Positions 1-9,116 are shown, numbered from the stretch's first letter. The stretch: DNA of 42,507 bases from an uncultured Acetatifactor sp. (GCA_910577035.1 CAJTKW010000029.1:12566-55072); one strand, 5' to 3'. Translations and numbers: made by a program. The notes: generated by a model from the letters alone, not told the origin.

Positions 1-2
1 GC

Positions 3-194
3 GCAGTATGGGAATGTATGGTAACCGATCCCGTAAAAGCACGGGAACTGGAACAGAATTACCGCATTTCCTCCAAGCAGCAGGCAGAGGGTGGTATCCG
101 GCTGCGCATTTTAAGCCGTGTAAAGCCGGGAATCGACTGCAGGCCGGTACCGGTGACGCTGGAAGACGCGTATATCTATCTTCACAACTATTAA
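3..194 (+). CDS. C-terminal end of an ABC transporter ATP-binding protein (partial)
   Basis: An open frame runs in from the left edge and stops with TAA at 192-194, giving about 63 residues. It ends in LEDAYIYLHNY, which resembles the conserved tail (LEDVYLYY-like) of ABC-2 type drug or antibiotic exporter ATPases. The Walker A, signature and Walker B motifs would lie outside the window, so the assignment rests on this tail alone. Its permease would be expected further left. The gene is convergent with the minus-strand ABC exporter that follows, with a terminator-like hairpin between them. Confidence 0.55.
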   Translation, partial: AVWECMVTDPVKARELEQNYRISSKQQAEGGIRLRILSRVKPGIDCRPVPVTLEDAYIYLHNY

Positions 195-219
195 TAGCCG
201 CAAACATCTTTTTCGTAGA

Positions 220-256
220 AAAGCGGGTTCGGAAAAGCCGTTTCAAAACCCGCTTT
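220..256. terminator. Terminator-like hairpin between convergent genes
   Basis: The 10-bp arms AAAGCGGGTT (220-229) and AACCCGCTTT (247-256) are perfectly complementary and enclose a 17-nt loop. The hairpin lies between two convergent genes and could serve both. Flanking T tracts are short on both strands, so termination strength is uncertain. Confidence 0.6.
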
Positions 257-274
257 ATCTATCTCCCGACATAT

Positions 275-1954
275 TTATGCCGCTCCTGCAGAATACAATT
301 TCCGAAAGCTTCCCGACTTTTCCATCAGCTCCTGAAAGGTGCCCTGTTCTACGATTTTTCCGTCATCCATTACAAATATCCTGTCATATTTCTGCAGTGC
401 ATCCGGGTACAGCTTATGTGTTACCGCAATACAGGTTACATTCTCCATCCCCAAAATGGTTTCCTCAATTTCCCTGGCACACTCGTTGTCCAAAGAAGAT
501 GTCGCCTCGTCCAGCAGAAAGAGGCTTTTGTGATACAGCAATGCCCTGGCAATGGCAATTCGCTGCTTTTCGCCTCCGGAGAAACGTAATCCGTTCTCTT
601 CAACCCTTGTGTCAAGTCCATTTTCCAGATGATTTATGGTCTCCTTCAGTCCTGCCATGCGTACCGCTTCGTCAAGCACCTCTGCCGGATATTCCCGATA
701 CAGAGTAATATTGTTTCTAACCGTATCGTCGAAAAGAAAAATGTCCTGTGAGATCAGTGACAGGCTGCAGGATTGATTCCTGACCCCATCTATCTCCACA
801 CTGCCTGTATAATCCTTATAATGGCCTGCCAGAATCTTCAATAATGTACTTTTCCCGCTGCCGCTTCTGCCTGCAATGGCATATTTTTTCCCAAATTCAA
901 ACTGTGTTTCCACATTTTTCAGGACAGGCGTGTCTCCATACGAAAACGACAAATCATCCAGCTTCAGCAAATGCTCCATTTCCTTTCGCTCGGATACGTT
1001 CTCCAAATGCCGTGATGATTGAATCGCCGTATGAATCTGGTCACAGACCGGTTTTACTGCTTTCAGCAGGCTGAATTTCGCGGAAAGCTGGAACGCCGGA
1101 GATATAACCTGCCCTGTCAGCTGCGTCACGGCAATGATACTTCCGATGGTAATCACTCCACGTGCGGCAAAGATACCGCATAAGGTCATAATCAGGAATT
1201 GCACGGAAATGGAAGCCATATTTGCCAGACCGTACAGCCATGCCATTGTGCCGGCGGCGGAAGCCTTGCTCTGTTCCAGCTTTGCGGCAGCTTCCGTGTG
1301 TTTTCCGCGCATGATGTCACCGATCTGATAGGCTTGAATCACCTCAAAGCCGCCCAGAATATCTTTTATGTTCACATTATAATCCGCCGCACACTGCATA
1401 ATACTTCCCTGAAGTTTACCCAGCCTCTTTCCAAACAGCTTAGGGATCAGACTGGGAATCGTCATGGCAAGGATAGCTATGACTGCTATAATCGGATGAA
1501 TGTAAACCAATAGAACCACTGCAATCAAAATACCAACAAGGGATTCATAAATAGAAAGCAGGTTTTTAAGATAATTCTCTTCCAATACGCCGAGATTTTG
1601 ATTGAACAGGGTAATATATTCCGCGCTGTTTGTATTCTGCAGTTCCGATATATATTTATTTAATATTCCACTCATAATTTCTTCCCGGATATGCAGCATA
1701 ATATGCTTGATGCCGGCGGCATTTATTTTCTCGCTAAAAAGAATCACCAGGCCAAGAAGCAGCGCATAGGCGCAGCATACCCCGGCGCACCTGAAAAGTG
1801 CGGATAACTGTCCTGACGTAATGGCCAGGGAGACAGAGTCAATCAGGTAATGGATCAGAACCGCAACACCAACGGTTCCAAATGTTCTCAGTGTCTGAAA
1901 CAGAATCAGCAATACAAGCCTGGCCCTGTTTTTATAAAGAAGATATTTACGCAT
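275..1954 (-). CDS. ABC exporter, fused permease and ATPase (MsbA-like half-transporter)
   Basis: This 559-residue half-transporter has an N-terminal membrane domain with several hydrophobic helices (about 10-300) and a C-terminal ATPase domain. Visible motifs are Walker A GRSGSGKST (about 362-370), signature FSGGEKQR (about 458-465), Walker B LFLLDEATSSLD with the catalytic Glu, and an H-loop VTHK. All ATPase residues look intact, so a homodimer is plausible. I chose the ATG at 1954 because GGAGGG lies 5 nt upstream; a GTG at 2023 would add 23 basic residues but has a weaker site. The TPR-type XRE regulator gene ends 180 nt upstream on the same strand, which suggests a regulator-exporter pair. 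The substrate (drug, peptide or lipid) cannot be read from the sequence. Confidence 0.9.
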   Translation of the reverse strand: MRKYLLYKNRARLVLLILFQTLRTFGTVGVAVLIHYLIDSVSLAITSGQLSALFRCAGVCCAYALLLGLVILFSEKINAAGIKHIMLHIREEIMSGILNKYISELQNTNSAEYITLFNQNLGVLEENYLKNLLSIYESLVGILIAVVLLVYIHPIIAVIAILAMTIPSLIPKLFGKRLGKLQGSIMQCAADYNVNIKDILGGFEVIQAYQIGDIMRGKHTEAAAKLEQSKASAAGTMAWLYGLANMASISVQFLIMTLCGIFAARGVITIGSIIAVTQLTGQVISPAFQLSAKFSLLKAVKPVCDQIHTAIQSSRHLENVSERKEMEHLLKLDDLSFSYGDTPVLKNVETQFEFGKKYAIAGRSGSGKSTLLKILAGHYKDYTGSVEIDGVRNQSCSLSLISQDIFLFDDTVRNNITLYREYPAEVLDEAVRMAGLKETINHLENGLDTRVEENGLRFSGGEKQRIAIARALLYHKSLFLLDEATSSLDNECAREIEETILGMENVTCIAVTHKLYPDALQKYDRIFVMDDGKIVEQGTFQELMEKSGSFRKLYSAGAA

Positions 1955-2025
1955 ACGATTCCCTCCGAAATGAATAATCCATATTTTTCTCGTGATTAAT
2001 CTTTTAAACTTTCCATTTTTCACCT

Positions 2026-2091
2026 TTATCCTGCAGCTGCGGTTATTAATGGTATATGGATTATTATAATGACTCGGAACAGGAATGCCAT
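2026..2091 (-). CDS. Possible 21-residue hydrophobic peptide next to an RNPP-like regulator
   Basis: A 22-codon frame lies wholly in the gap between the XRE-TPR regulator and the ABC exporter. Its product begins MAFLFRV, continues with four isoleucines and ends in an alanine-rich tail. One basic residue near the N-terminus, a hydrophobic body and about 20 residues resemble the short hydrophobic pheromones encoded beside Rgg-type regulators. Against it, I see no good ribosome binding site, and the frame contains TATAAT, which may instead be the exporter's promoter. Treat this as a candidate only. Confidence 0.2.
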   Translation of the reverse strand: MAFLFRVIIIIHIPLITAAAG

Positions 2092-2134
2092 ATCGTCAGA
2101 TGTTTTAAAAAGACTTACCTGAAATGTTAGATTT

Positions 2135-3046
2135 CTAAACGGATAAATTTAGTTCTTTCTCCGCGTAGTTTCGTGCCAACTCGGCAAACTCTTGTTTTTC
2201 CACAAGCTCCATATAGGGAATAATCGCTTTTAGTATGATACGGCTTTCCCCATCATTGCCCTGCAGGTGTAATAACTTTGCTTTGACAAATAGAATTTCC
2301 GGCAGCAGCATTTGCTCCTGACTGTTTATGCTCAGGGCCTCCGCCTCTTTGCAGTAAGTCAGCGCTTCCCTGTACCTATGCTCTTTTTCCATATATTGCG
2401 TAAGATTAAACGCAACATTTATTCGCAGAAGATGATAGCCGGCCACGGCAGAAACATGCTTTTTCAGGGAGCAATACAGCTCTTCTGCCAGATGAATGGC
2501 TCTGACTGCCTCGTCGGATCGGAAAAGCGCCGCCGCAATTACATTTAAAATATTTGCTTCCCTGACGGACAAAAGTTCATTTCGAAAATCCAGATAATCA
2601 AGTGATGGTTTTGTCATTTCAATGGCCTTATATAAAATGGATAAAACCTTCCCCATGTCCGTCTCTTCATATAGCATGATCGCTGCCGACAGCAGCAAAA
2701 AATACTGTCTGTTGACGGAATCACTGTCTGCGGATTTCTCTAATGCTGCCAATTTATCCTTTGCCTCCGCCAGCCGGCCCGCCCTCAATAATTCAGCCGC
2801 CTGGTCTGCTTCCTGCGCAAATGCAAGCTGCTTGTCAGTTTGGTAATAAATATTGCAGATCTGGTATGTGCTTGTACCAAGTCGGCTTAACAAAGCTTCC
2901 AACACGGTATTGGAAGGCATTTGGGTTCCATTCTCAATTCGTGAAACGGATATGGGCGAGCATATCCCTTCCGCCAATTCCTCCTGCGTCATATGAGCTC
3001 TTTTCCTTAATGACCGGATCATCTCTCCCATCGTATTGCTGCCCAT
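2135..3046 (-). CDS. XRE-family regulator with C-terminal TPR-like helical domain
   Basis: The 303-residue protein opens with a Cro/C1-type helix-turn-helix (about residues 6-60; MTQEELAEGI, then SVSRIENG as the recognition helix region). The remaining 240 residues are helical with TPR-like repeats, the architecture of RNPP regulators (Rgg, PlcR, PrgX) that bind short peptides. The ATG at 3046 has a G-rich tract (GGGGGGG) just upstream. It starts 19 nt after the rsmA stop and is followed by the ABC exporter, so it may control that exporter. Whether it senses a peptide is inference; the adjacent 21-codon ORF is the only nearby candidate ligand. Confidence 0.85.
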   Translation of the reverse strand: MGSNTMGEMIRSLRKRAHMTQEELAEGICSPISVSRIENGTQMPSNTVLEALLSRLGTSTYQICNIYYQTDKQLAFAQEADQAAELLRAGRLAEAKDKLAALEKSADSDSVNRQYFLLLSAAIMLYEETDMGKVLSILYKAIEMTKPSLDYLDFRNELLSVREANILNVIAAALFRSDEAVRAIHLAEELYCSLKKHVSAVAGYHLLRINVAFNLTQYMEKEHRYREALTYCKEAEALSINSQEQMLLPEILFVKAKLLHLQGNDGESRIILKAIIPYMELVEKQEFAELARNYAEKELNLSV

Positions 3047-3065
3047 GAGTCCCCCCCAATCCCTT

Positions 3066-3920
3066 TTAAATCAGATTACTCAGCTCCGCAAACTGCTCCA
3101 GAGTCAATGCCTCTCCCCGAATCATAAGCGGCAGTCCCATTTTTTCCAGGGCTGCTGCCGCTTGGTCTCTGGAGATTCCCAGCTCAGGGGCATTTGAAAG
3201 ACTATTGACCAAAGTTTTCCTGCGCTGTCCAAAGGATGCCCTGATAACGGAAAACATCTTCCGTTCATCCTCTACCTGCACGATTGGCTTCTCATGCCTG
3301 GTGAGCCGGATCACCGCGCTGCCCACATTAGGCCTGGGGATAAAACAATTTGGCGGCACCTTTGCCACCACCTCCGGCTCCGCATAATACTGCACCGCCA
3401 GGGATAAAGCGCCGTAATCCTTTGTCCCGGGGCCCGCCTGCATCCGCTCCGCCACTTCCTTCTGTACCATCACGGTAATGCTCTTCACCGGCACCTGCTT
3501 TTCAAACAGTCCCATAATAATGGGTGTGGTAATATAATAGGGAAGGTTTGCCACTACCCTTATGGGTCTGCCGCCGTTTCGCTGCTCCACGATCCGGTTT
3601 AGATCCACCTTCAGTATATCGTCATGAATCACCGTTACGTTTCCGTAATCCGAAAGTGTCTCATCCAGTATGGGAATCAGATTTTTGTCAATTTCCACTG
3701 CCACTACTTCCCTGGCCGTCTCCGCTAGATATTGGGTCATGGTGCCGATTCCCGGGCCGATCTCCAGGCACAGGTCCTCTCCGGTAATTCCGGCGGCTCT
3801 GATAATCCTCTCCAGGACCGAGGTGTCAATCAGGAAATTCTGCCCGTATTTCTTTTGAAAATTGAAATGATATTTTTGGAGTATTTCTATAGTATTGCGT
3901 GGTATGCCCAGTGATGCCAT
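3066..3920 (-). CDS. rsmA: 16S rRNA (adenine1518-N6/adenine1519-N6)-dimethyltransferase
   Basis: RsmA (KsgA) dimethylates two adjacent adenosines in the 3'-terminal hairpin of 16S rRNA using S-adenosylmethionine and acts late in small-subunit assembly. The 284-residue protein has KYGQNFLID near the N-terminus, SAM motif I LEIGPGIGTMTQYLA and the catalytic NLPYY motif, plus the C-terminal helical domain; length is normal for the family. I prefer the ATG at 3920, 7 nt from AAGGAGA, over the ATG at 3926, which lies too close to that site. It is the fourth gene of a minus-strand run after the HAD phosphatase and two flavodoxin-fold genes, 22 nt after the second of these. Confidence 0.97.
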   Translation of the reverse strand: MASLGIPRNTIEILQKYHFNFQKKYGQNFLIDTSVLERIIRAAGITGEDLCLEIGPGIGTMTQYLAETAREVVAVEIDKNLIPILDETLSDYGNVTVIHDDILKVDLNRIVEQRNGGRPIRVVANLPYYITTPIIMGLFEKQVPVKSITVMVQKEVAERMQAGPGTKDYGALSLAVQYYAEPEVVAKVPPNCFIPRPNVGSAVIRLTRHEKPIVQVEDERKMFSVIRASFGQRRKTLVNSLSNAPELGISRDQAAAALEKMGLPLMIRGEALTLEQFAELSNLI

Positions 3921-3942
3921 GTGCATGTCTCCTTCGCATTAT

Positions 3943-4599
3943 TTACGGTCTTCTCCCCAAATCCCGCGCCCTGCCGCCGCTTGCTTTTATCATTTGACGC
4001 CACCCCATCTGCGCCGCCAGCTTATATAAAAATCTTGGAAAGGCAACAGAAACATACAGATTTTCTCCCGCCTGGCAACAATCCTGCCGGCCTCCCTGGG
4101 CCCGTCCCCCACAGATCGCCTGAGCAAGCACCTTCAATGCCTTCTCAATGGGTTCCCTGGGTCCATGACCTGACTTTGTCTTAGGCATCTGTGACAAGGC
4201 ACCTCCGCCGCCGACACCCACGCCGCCTCCCCAGACATACCCCGCCTTCAAGCACCAATTCTTAAGTACCTGCAGCGCCGGCTCTGCCTGAATGCCCTCA
4301 TAGAAACCGCAGTTGACGATTCCATATACCCGGACTCCGCCGTTTTTGCAGGGAGCCGTCTCCAAATCCCCAAGGCAGGAGAGCAGGTGTCCGGGAATCC
4401 CGTCCACATAAAGAGGAAAAGCAAACACCAGGGCATCGGCCTGATTCAATGCCTCTGCCATTTCCTTTGCGGCGGCACTTGTGTGGAATCCATATTCCAC
4501 CGCTTCCGTATCCTGAAGATAAGCCTTTAAATCCTCCAGCAAAATTCCGCTGGCACTTCCCCTTTCCTTCGGGCTTCCGTTAATAAGCGCTGTTTTCAT
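3943..4599 (-). CDS. Flavodoxin-fold NAD(P)H-dependent oxidoreductase
   Basis: This 218-residue protein opens MKTALINGSPKERGSASG, the phosphate-binding beginning of NADPH-dependent FMN reductase/flavodoxin-like proteins, and has the second strand ADALVFAFPLYVDGIPGHLL typical of that fold. It probably binds FMN and reduces a small molecule or partner in the cytoplasm. The C-terminal 60 residues, rich in basic and small residues, are not recognised. Its ATG overlaps the stop of the preceding flavodoxin-like gene by 4 nt, so the two are translationally coupled, and GGAGGG lies 10 nt upstream. The exact substrate is unknown. Confidence 0.82.
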   Translation of the reverse strand: MKTALINGSPKERGSASGILLEDLKAYLQDTEAVEYGFHTSAAAKEMAEALNQADALVFAFPLYVDGIPGHLLSCLGDLETAPCKNGGVRVYGIVNCGFYEGIQAEPALQVLKNWCLKAGYVWGGGVGVGGGGALSQMPKTKSGHGPREPIEKALKVLAQAICGGRAQGGRQDCCQAGENLYVSVAFPRFLYKLAAQMGWRQMIKASGGRARDLGRRP

Positions 4600-5084
4600 A
4601 TCCGCAGGCCCTCCAATTCCTCCGCCGATTTATAGAAATGAATTTCCTTTACCCGGCCGTCATAATTGTCCGCATTTGCTTCCAGAATCTTCCTCGCCGT
4701 CTCCTTTTCCGCATCCGTGATATTTTCTCCGTAATAATAGGCAGACAGCAGGATTACATTATTATATCTGCGCTTATGGTGCATTTCACCCCTGCGCATC
4801 ACAAAATCCGGATGAATATAGGAAATCGCCCTGTCCTGCACGGTTTTTACAAAGGGACTCACACTGCCGTAATAACATCTGCTCACCAAAACCAGCTCCG
4901 TGCATTTACTCATATCAATTCCCGTGTTCTCGTACCCGTCATGGATCACACATCTTCCGGGCGTCCTGGCCCAGCATCCAAAGCACCCGATGCAATTTTT
5001 GATATTGCCCTGAGGTTGAATTATTTTGTAATCGCCTTCCACCGGAACCTTGAAATTTTCCAGATCGGTTATTATTAATTTCAT
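4596..5084 (-). CDS. Small flavodoxin-family protein with a CxxCxxC motif
   Basis: The 162-residue protein carries CIGCFGCW (about residues 32-39) followed by GRCVIHDGYE, a cysteine pattern found in iron-sulfur or cysteine-rich members of the NADPH-dependent FMN reductase group. LVLVSRCYYGSVSPFVKTVQDR then matches the flavin-binding region. It lacks the usual GSPR-type N-terminal loop, so FMN binding is uncertain. The ATG has AAAGGAGG just upstream, inside the end of the HAD gene, and overlaps that stop by 4 nt. Overlaps on both sides suggest balanced synthesis with its neighbours, and it may act together with the following oxidoreductase. Confidence 0.75.
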   Translation of the reverse strand: MKLIITDLENFKVPVEGDYKIIQPQGNIKNCIGCFGCWARTPGRCVIHDGYENTGIDMSKCTELVLVSRCYYGSVSPFVKTVQDRAISYIHPDFVMRRGEMHHKRRYNNVILLSAYYYGENITDAEKETARKILEANADNYDGRVKEIHFYKSAEELEGLRI

Positions 5085-5734
5085 TGGGATTCCTCCTTTA
5101 AAAACTCCAGCACCTCTCCTAAATCCCCGAATATTTTCCTGCTCAGGCGGGCCATCTCCTCATCCGGCGCAATCATATCCGGCACCATCAGAGGCGTCAT
5201 CCCGGCGGCATACGCCGAACGGATCCCGTTTGGCGAATCCTCTACGGCATAAGCCTCTCCCGGCTCCGTGCCAAGCTCCCTGCAGGCCAGCAGATAAATA
5301 TCCGGCTGAGGCTTGGAGTGTTCCACCATATCTCCCGTGACAATCACCGAAAAAATATCACGAATTCCCGCCTGTTCCAGGTGATTCAGTACGGTGGAAC
5401 GCCTGGTGGAAGAGGCAAGGCCCACCCGAAAGCCCTGTTCCTGCAGCCATGCAAGAAGCTCCCGGACCCCCGGCTTTACAGGCAGTCCGTTCTTTTCTAT
5501 ATAATTCCAGAACCAGTCCGAGGCCTTGGACCGGAATCCCTCATAGTCAAAGCCCTCCCCGTAAGCCTCCATCACGATCCTTCTGCTGTCATTGGCGTTC
5601 AGGCCGATACATTTAGGGAAGATTTCCTCCATCCCCGGCAGTCCGGCTTCCTTAGCCGTCACCAGCCAGCTCTGCTCACACAGCCGCTCCGTATCAAACA
5701 GAACCCCGTCCATATCAAATACTATTGTGTTCAA
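5081..5734 (-). CDS. HAD-superfamily hydrolase, beta-phosphoglucomutase/phosphatase-like
   Basis: All four HAD motifs are visible in 217 residues: motif I DMDGVLFDTE with the nucleophile and acid Asp, motif II SST, motif III with Lys in KPQPDIY, and motif IV VEDSPNGIRSA. A helical cap (about residues 15-85) places it among the beta-phosphoglucomutase/sugar-phosphate phosphatase group. The start codon is TTG at 5734, preceded by GAGGAAG; no in-frame ATG lies upstream of motif I. It begins the coupled run into the two flavodoxin-fold genes and rsmA. The substrate is probably a small phosphorylated sugar or nucleotide, but this cannot be fixed from sequence. Confidence 0.9.
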   Translation of the reverse strand: MNTIVFDMDGVLFDTERLCEQSWLVTAKEAGLPGMEEIFPKCIGLNANDSRRIVMEAYGEGFDYEGFRSKASDWFWNYIEKNGLPVKPGVRELLAWLQEQGFRVGLASSTRRSTVLNHLEQAGIRDIFSVIVTGDMVEHSKPQPDIYLLACRELGTEPGEAYAVEDSPNGIRSAYAAGMTPLMVPDMIAPDEEMARLSRKIFGDLGEVLEFLKEESQ

Positions 5735-5796
5735 GCTTCCTCTTCCTCCACTCCATAGTTACTCTTATTCTGACCGGATACCTTTCCCGCAATGAT

Positions 5797-6741
5797 TCAT
5801 CCGCCTGCATCACTCTCCTGTTCAATCTGCTCCCACCGGTAAGTGTCAAAATCCCTTCTGGCCGACAGATAATCCGACCACCTGTCACGGACATTGAAAA
5901 AACACCCCGCCGAAATAATAAACCAGAAGAAAATACCGGCCAAAAGCACAAGCAGCTGCTCAATGGGATTCATGACTTCGAAATCCAGCGATACTACACT
6001 GTGTCCAATCCAGCCCAGTACAAGAGTGCATAGTACTATGCCGCCTGCGCCGAGCAGCGTTTTTTTCAGCGGCATCCGGGGCATCTGAATGCTGTCATAT
6101 TTCTCCAGCAGCTGCCGGTTTTTTTCAGCCTGTTCCCGCTCATAGTCCAGCAGAGCCTGTGCATATTTTTTCCAGAACTGTTTTGATTTTTCCTCGTTAT
6201 ACTCCGGCCCCTTCGCTTCCGCCGCTTTGTCCCCATCCGTATCCGTTCCGGTTTCCCCGAACAGCTTTTCCCGTATCCGGCGGACAGTATCCACCGCTTT
6301 GGAATCCTCTCTCATATAGCAGTTTGCCGCCCAGGTATCGCAGAGATACATCTTCGGCGCCAAAAACATGGAAAATCCCAAAAAAACGCCGCCATCCCGA
6401 ATCTCCAGCAGACATTCCCCTCTATATCCAAAAAGGACCGCTGTGGGAACAATTCTTTCCGCCGAAGCATTTTTATAGTGCTCCAAAATCATTTGCTCCA
6501 TCTCATCGGTTTGTTCCATCACCAGGCTCTCGAATTTCCTATAGGCCTCCACCTGAAGCGGATTGATTTCCTGGTCTTCACTCTTCGCCATAAATACGGG
6601 CTTTACCCCGTAAAACTCCCCCCAAAGAGGGATCTTGAGCTTAACCAGCGGCGACTGCGGGAGCCACACCCGCCCCTCACAATATTTCATATTGCCCAGC
6701 ACCGGATGTATCAGATGCTTCTGTTTTCTATTCCCGGACAT
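5797..6741 (-). CDS. Unknown protein with two C-terminal membrane helices
   Basis: I do not recognise this 314-residue protein. The first 200 residues are soluble and mixed alpha/beta, with a repeated aromatic and glycine pattern (WGEFYGVKPVF; LFGYRGECLLEIRDGGVFLGF). A charged, helical, probably coiled segment follows (about 175-220), then two hydrophobic helices at about 225-245 and 258-281 and a charged tail. A cytoplasmic domain tethered to the membrane is likely. AGGAG lies 6-7 nt before the ATG, and a good promoter lies about 90 nt upstream. The HAD operon starts 62 nt after its stop, so read-through is possible. Confidence 0.7.
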   Translation of the reverse strand: MSGNRKQKHLIHPVLGNMKYCEGRVWLPQSPLVKLKIPLWGEFYGVKPVFMAKSEDQEINPLQVEAYRKFESLVMEQTDEMEQMILEHYKNASAERIVPTAVLFGYRGECLLEIRDGGVFLGFSMFLAPKMYLCDTWAANCYMREDSKAVDTVRRIREKLFGETGTDTDGDKAAEAKGPEYNEEKSKQFWKKYAQALLDYEREQAEKNRQLLEKYDSIQMPRMPLKKTLLGAGGIVLCTLVLGWIGHSVVSLDFEVMNPIEQLLVLLAGIFFWFIISAGCFFNVRDRWSDYLSARRDFDTYRWEQIEQESDAGG

Positions 6742-6832
6742 GGATTTCTCCTGACATGGCTTTCTCCTGTTTCATACTCTGCCTTACGGCGCAGGTGCCC
6801 TGATGACATTCCCCTAATCTTGATCCTGCTTC

Positions 6833-6861
6833 AGGATACCATAAATTCTTTCACAGATCAA
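6833..6861 (-). promoter_or_regulatory. Sigma-A-type promoter for the 314-residue membrane protein
   Basis: On the minus strand, TTGATC (6861-6856) and TATCCT (6838-6833) are separated by exactly 17 bp. The predicted start falls about 85 nt before the ATG at 6741. The rest of the 209-bp gap back to the UvrA-like gene shows nothing else clear. Confidence 0.55.
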
Positions 6862-6950
6862 ACGAAACTCTGTCTCAGAAATAACAAAACCCGCAAGCCG
6901 TTATGGTGTGAAAGTATATCATTTGTTTTCTCCTCTCAGATTTCACATTT

Positions 6951-9116
6951 TCATTTGATGTTTAAATATCTCCCGATGCCGGATTTCTCATTATTTTTCA
7001 GCGCATACGGTGTTCCCTGGGCAATCACCTCACCGCCAAAAGAATCCGCTCCGGGACCTATTTCAATAATCCACTGACACGCGGACAAAACCACGGCGTC
7101 GTGTTCAATCACAACAACAGAATGCCCCCTGTCAATTAAGCGCCTCAAAATACTTTTCAGATTATATATATCATACAATCCCAGGCCAATTGTTGGTTCA
7201 TCCAGCAGATACAGCATGTTTCCCTTATTTTCCAGAAGGCTCTTGAAAAGCTTGATACGTTGTGCCTCTCCCCCGCTTAAGGCTGGCGTCGGCTGTCCTA
7301 ATGTAAGATAACCCAGGCCAAGAGCTTCCAATTCCCATAAAACGGATTGTATTTTCTTCTCTGAATCAAAAAAATCCCTGGCCTCGGATATTGACATCCC
7401 CAGTATTTCATCGAGATTTTTACCGGCGGTTCCCCCCTTCGCGAAAACCGCCTGCACATCCTTCATTAATCCTGTATAGGTTGCCACAGTGGAACGGCTG
7501 TTTCTTCCAATCGGGTACTGTGACACATAGACGTACCCGGAAATGTGGCTCGCTCCCCAAAGTGATGCCCCTTGACAGGTATCCTCTGCCAGTCCGTCAA
7601 AAAAAGCATCCTCTTCCTTTTCACAAACAGAAAAATGTTTCTTTAACAACGGCACAAGCGTTTTGGCAATCAGGGAACTCTTCCCACTGCCGGATACTCC
7701 TGCTATTCCCACCAATGTATGCAGGGGAACAGATACCTCAATGTTTTTAAGATTATTTGCATTGGCATTTTTAATCTGCAGCCAATTTACACTATCTTCC
7801 TGCAGCCCTGGCAATTCTGATATTTTACTTACCTTATGGATGTATTGGGCAGTTATGGACTTTTCGCAAAGAAGGAGTCCGCTGAAGCTTCCTTCGTATA
7901 GAATAGTTCCGCCCCTTGCTCCGCCAAAAGGGCCAAAATCAATAATATGATCCGCCCTTTTCATTGCTTCCACATTGTGCTCTATGATAATAACCGTATT
8001 CCCCTTATCACAAAGAAAACGCATCTGATCAAGCACCTGGACTTTTTCCGTTGGGTGCAGCCCTGTCAGCGGCTCATCGGCAATAATTACCAGGTCTTCC
8101 ATTGTACTTTGTAATAATTCCGCTAATTTTAAACGTTGGTATTCTCCTCCGCTCAGACTGGGAATGGTACGGTAAAGATTCAAATACCCCAGCCCAACGC
8201 GAATCAGGTCATCTAACCGTTCCACCAGCAATTTACCTATATTTTTCCCCAGTTCCGTAGTTGTGGCCCGTTCCGTCAGCTTCCCGATAAAGTCCTGTAA
8301 GCAATTAACGGAATATTGCGAGGCCTCCGGTAATGATACCGCTTCGATTTTTATGCTGCGGCCTGCTTTATTTAACCGGTCTCCCCTGCATTCCGGGCAA
8401 GTACGCCTGCGCAGCAAAGTTCCGATATATCTGTCTTCCCCGTAAAGTCTGACCAAGTGCGGACCAATACCGCGGAAATGACTCTTTTGAGACTGCAGCC
8501 CATGAAGGAAAGCCTCCGCCGCCACTGCAGGCTGTTCACGCAAGGGCAGGGACAAATCTGCATCCAGGGCCTCTGCAAAAAAAGATAGCTGGTTTTTCAG
8601 AGGCTTACACTCCGGAATCAATGTACATAATTCCGGTAATGTCATATGGCTGTTCTTTCTGAACAAGCCAAAGTCCACATCCACCACGGATCCCGTGCCA
8701 TTGCAGGTTTTGCATTTTCCGGCAGAGGAGTTGAAGGACAATTGGCGGCTCTCCACGGGAAGGATTCCCTCTGTCTTTCCTTCTGTCAGATACAATAGCC
8801 GCAAATAGTTTAAAATTCCTGTTTTCGTTCCCACCGTTGACCTTGGATTCCATCTGCTCTCATTGGAGCTTTTGACAGAAACAGTCGGGTTCAGTCCCGT
8901 AATACCCTCATAGAAATCATAAACCGATGTTTCCTGTGGCAGCCCAAGGCATTCCAGATATTCACAGCATCCAGCCTCATCCAATATATCGGAAATCAAG
9001 GTTGTCTTTCCCGACCCGCTTACCCCGGTTACTACGGTAAGCCTGTTTTTCGGGATCTCAACATTCACATGCTTCAGGTTATGCAAAGATGCGTTCTTTA
9101 TTTTTATCCATTCCAT
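6951..9116 (-). CDS. UvrA-like ATPase, short form lacking zinc modules (class II UvrA/DrrC-like)
   Basis: This 721-residue protein has two UvrA-type ABC modules: Walker A GVSGSGKT (31-38), signature LSGGEYQRLKL and Walker B ADEP; then Walker A GVSGSGKS (about 473-480), LSGGEAQRIKL and LLDEPTIGL. Canonical UvrA is about 940 residues. Here the UvrB-binding domain is missing, because LRLLYLTEG runs almost directly into RQLSFNS. The first zinc module is reduced to CKTC (135-138), and the C-terminal zinc finger is absent between about 560 and 570. CPECRGDRL is kept. The ATG at 9116 has AGGGGTG upstream and overlaps the serine hydrolase gene by 38 nt. Nucleotide excision repair with UvrB is unlikely; drug-tolerance paralogs such as DrrC are closer analogues. 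Confidence 0.88.
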   Translation of the reverse strand: MEWIKIKNASLHNLKHVNVEIPKNRLTVVTGVSGSGKTTLISDILDEAGCCEYLECLGLPQETSVYDFYEGITGLNPTVSVKSSNESRWNPRSTVGTKTGILNYLRLLYLTEGKTEGILPVESRQLSFNSSAGKCKTCNGTGSVVDVDFGLFRKNSHMTLPELCTLIPECKPLKNQLSFFAEALDADLSLPLREQPAVAAEAFLHGLQSQKSHFRGIGPHLVRLYGEDRYIGTLLRRRTCPECRGDRLNKAGRSIKIEAVSLPEASQYSVNCLQDFIGKLTERATTTELGKNIGKLLVERLDDLIRVGLGYLNLYRTIPSLSGGEYQRLKLAELLQSTMEDLVIIADEPLTGLHPTEKVQVLDQMRFLCDKGNTVIIIEHNVEAMKRADHIIDFGPFGGARGGTILYEGSFSGLLLCEKSITAQYIHKVSKISELPGLQEDSVNWLQIKNANANNLKNIEVSVPLHTLVGIAGVSGSGKSSLIAKTLVPLLKKHFSVCEKEEDAFFDGLAEDTCQGASLWGASHISGYVYVSQYPIGRNSRSTVATYTGLMKDVQAVFAKGGTAGKNLDEILGMSISEARDFFDSEKKIQSVLWELEALGLGYLTLGQPTPALSGGEAQRIKLFKSLLENKGNMLYLLDEPTIGLGLYDIYNLKSILRRLIDRGHSVVVIEHDAVVLSACQWIIEIGPGADSFGGEVIAQGTPYALKNNEKSGIGRYLNIK

